Origin: Acanthaster planci
Lineage: Eukaryota > Echinodermata > Asteroidea > Valvatida > Acanthasteridae
Direction: 5' to 3'
NCBI RefSeq assembly: GCF_001949145.1
Contig: NW_019091385.1
Location: 1,802,046-1,866,045 of the forward strand
DNA length: 64,000 nt
Below the pieces are notes generated by a model, which saw only the letters and a list, made by a program, of their open reading frames with translations, was not told the origin of the DNA and made no database searches. Of this stretch, positions 63,569 to 64,000 are shown piece by piece; the stretch's first letter is position 1; every line of letters starts with the position of its first letter. The translations under genes and the position numbers were made by a program.

Positions 63569-63645
63569 GTGACATCACTCCTGGAAAAGACTGAGACAAT
63601 CATTGAATCAAGTGACGTCACTGCTGGAAAACACTGAGACAATCA
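63569..63645. repeat. Imperfect tandem duplication, 43-bp period, with CRE-like site
   Basis: GTGACATCACTCCTGGAAAA and GTGACGTCACTGCTGGAAAA start two successive units that both continue (G/C)ACTGAGACAATCA. The second unit contains a perfect TGACGTCA palindrome (CREB/ATF consensus) and the first a one-base variant of it. Confidence 0.75.
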
Positions 63646-64000
63646 GGTGACCCGATCTCGAAGCAAAGGTATAACTCGTGATGCCACCGTCATCCCAATT
63701 CACGGCAGGGAGATGGTTAAGAAGCCAAGAGCAATCAAAGTTAACATCAATCTGAGTGTGCATGTGCAACTTGAAGCGAACAATCGTCTCCTTTTCGTTA
63801 ATTAACAGGACAAATCTACCACTTCCTGATTACTTTCCAGTATAGATGGACCTATTGTTACTGGAACAATTTTTGGAAGAAACCTTGGATGCATCACTAT
63901 GATGCATGGGAGCATTAAAACGTAACAATCTCCACCCAAAATCTGGTGTTTAGCCTAGCTGACACCACTGGGAAAACGTGCCGACCCCTCCAATTCCAGG

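Larger units (their letters stand above)
60999..64000. other. Upstream region of the fibrinogen-like gene
   Basis: On the minus strand CCTTTTTGTCTAG ending at 61035 is a good acceptor just upstream of the ATG, so a 5' non-coding exon is possible. TATAAAA lies near 61226-61220 and could be a TATA box. Further right there is a short ATGT repeat (about 61768-61782), a GGGG-rich patch near 61502 and a 43-bp tandem duplication (63569-63645). No other coding exon is recognisable. Confidence 0.55.

Noticed and set aside
1-64000. CRISPR arrays, operons, ribosome binding sites, rRNA or tRNA genes
   Set aside because: Introns, SINE and MITE content show a eukaryotic nuclear genome. No regularly spaced identical repeats and no convincing RNA gene were found.

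Overview
This is animal nuclear DNA, not prokaryotic. It is AT-rich, has a 187-base assembly gap, carries interspersed repeats (a tRNA-type SINE, MITE-like inverted-repeat elements, microsatellites), and its recognisable coding sequence lies in short GC-richer exons bounded by GT..AG splice sites. Most open frames of 60-160 codons look like chance ORFs. The gene content and the frequent palindrome TAGGCCTA suggest a marine invertebrate deuterostome, perhaps an echinoderm. That placement is an inference of modest confidence.

Three genes can be supported. (1) A plus-strand GPCR fragment at 16993-18099, made of two exons covering ICL2/TM4 to the C-terminus. Its TM1-TM3 exon is not in the window, so bases 1-16992 are probably intron. 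(2) A complete related GPCR on the minus strand, made of exon 1 (51671-51250, N-terminus to DRY) and exon 2 (29275-28522, DRY to stop). The two are joined by an intron of about 22 kb and give 391 residues. Both receptors resemble prokineticin receptors (PROKR): they share the TM7 pattern with the NPxxY Asn-Pro replaced, the FC..xW ECL2 pattern, and a phase-2 intron inside the DR(Y/F) motif. They are arranged tail to tail. (3) A four-exon minus-strand gene at 60998-59092 encoding a 333-residue secreted protein: signal peptide, short coiled coil, Pro/Glu- and Thr-rich mucin-like linker, and a C-terminal fibrinogen-related domain of the contactin-associated-protein (CNTNAP) type.

Layout: 1-16992 probable intron with repeats; 16993-18099 receptor A; 18100-28521 convergent intergenic region with a SINE; 28522-51671 receptor B, including its giant intron with inverted-repeat elements, the gap and an NRF1/YY1-like site pair; 51672-59091 intergenic, with a GC-rich block upstream of receptor B and one possible orphan exon; 59092-60998 secreted fibrinogen-like gene with a hAT-like MITE in its third intron; 60999-64000 its upstream region.

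The two receptors probably answer related secreted peptide ligands through G proteins. No ligand gene is visible. The fibrinogen-like gene has no evident functional link to them. The most interesting features are the convergent receptor pair (with loss of the TM6 toggle tryptophan in B), an unclassified ~190-bp dispersed repeat in three copies, a near-perfect 52-bp-arm inverted repeat, and the TAGGCCTA enrichment.
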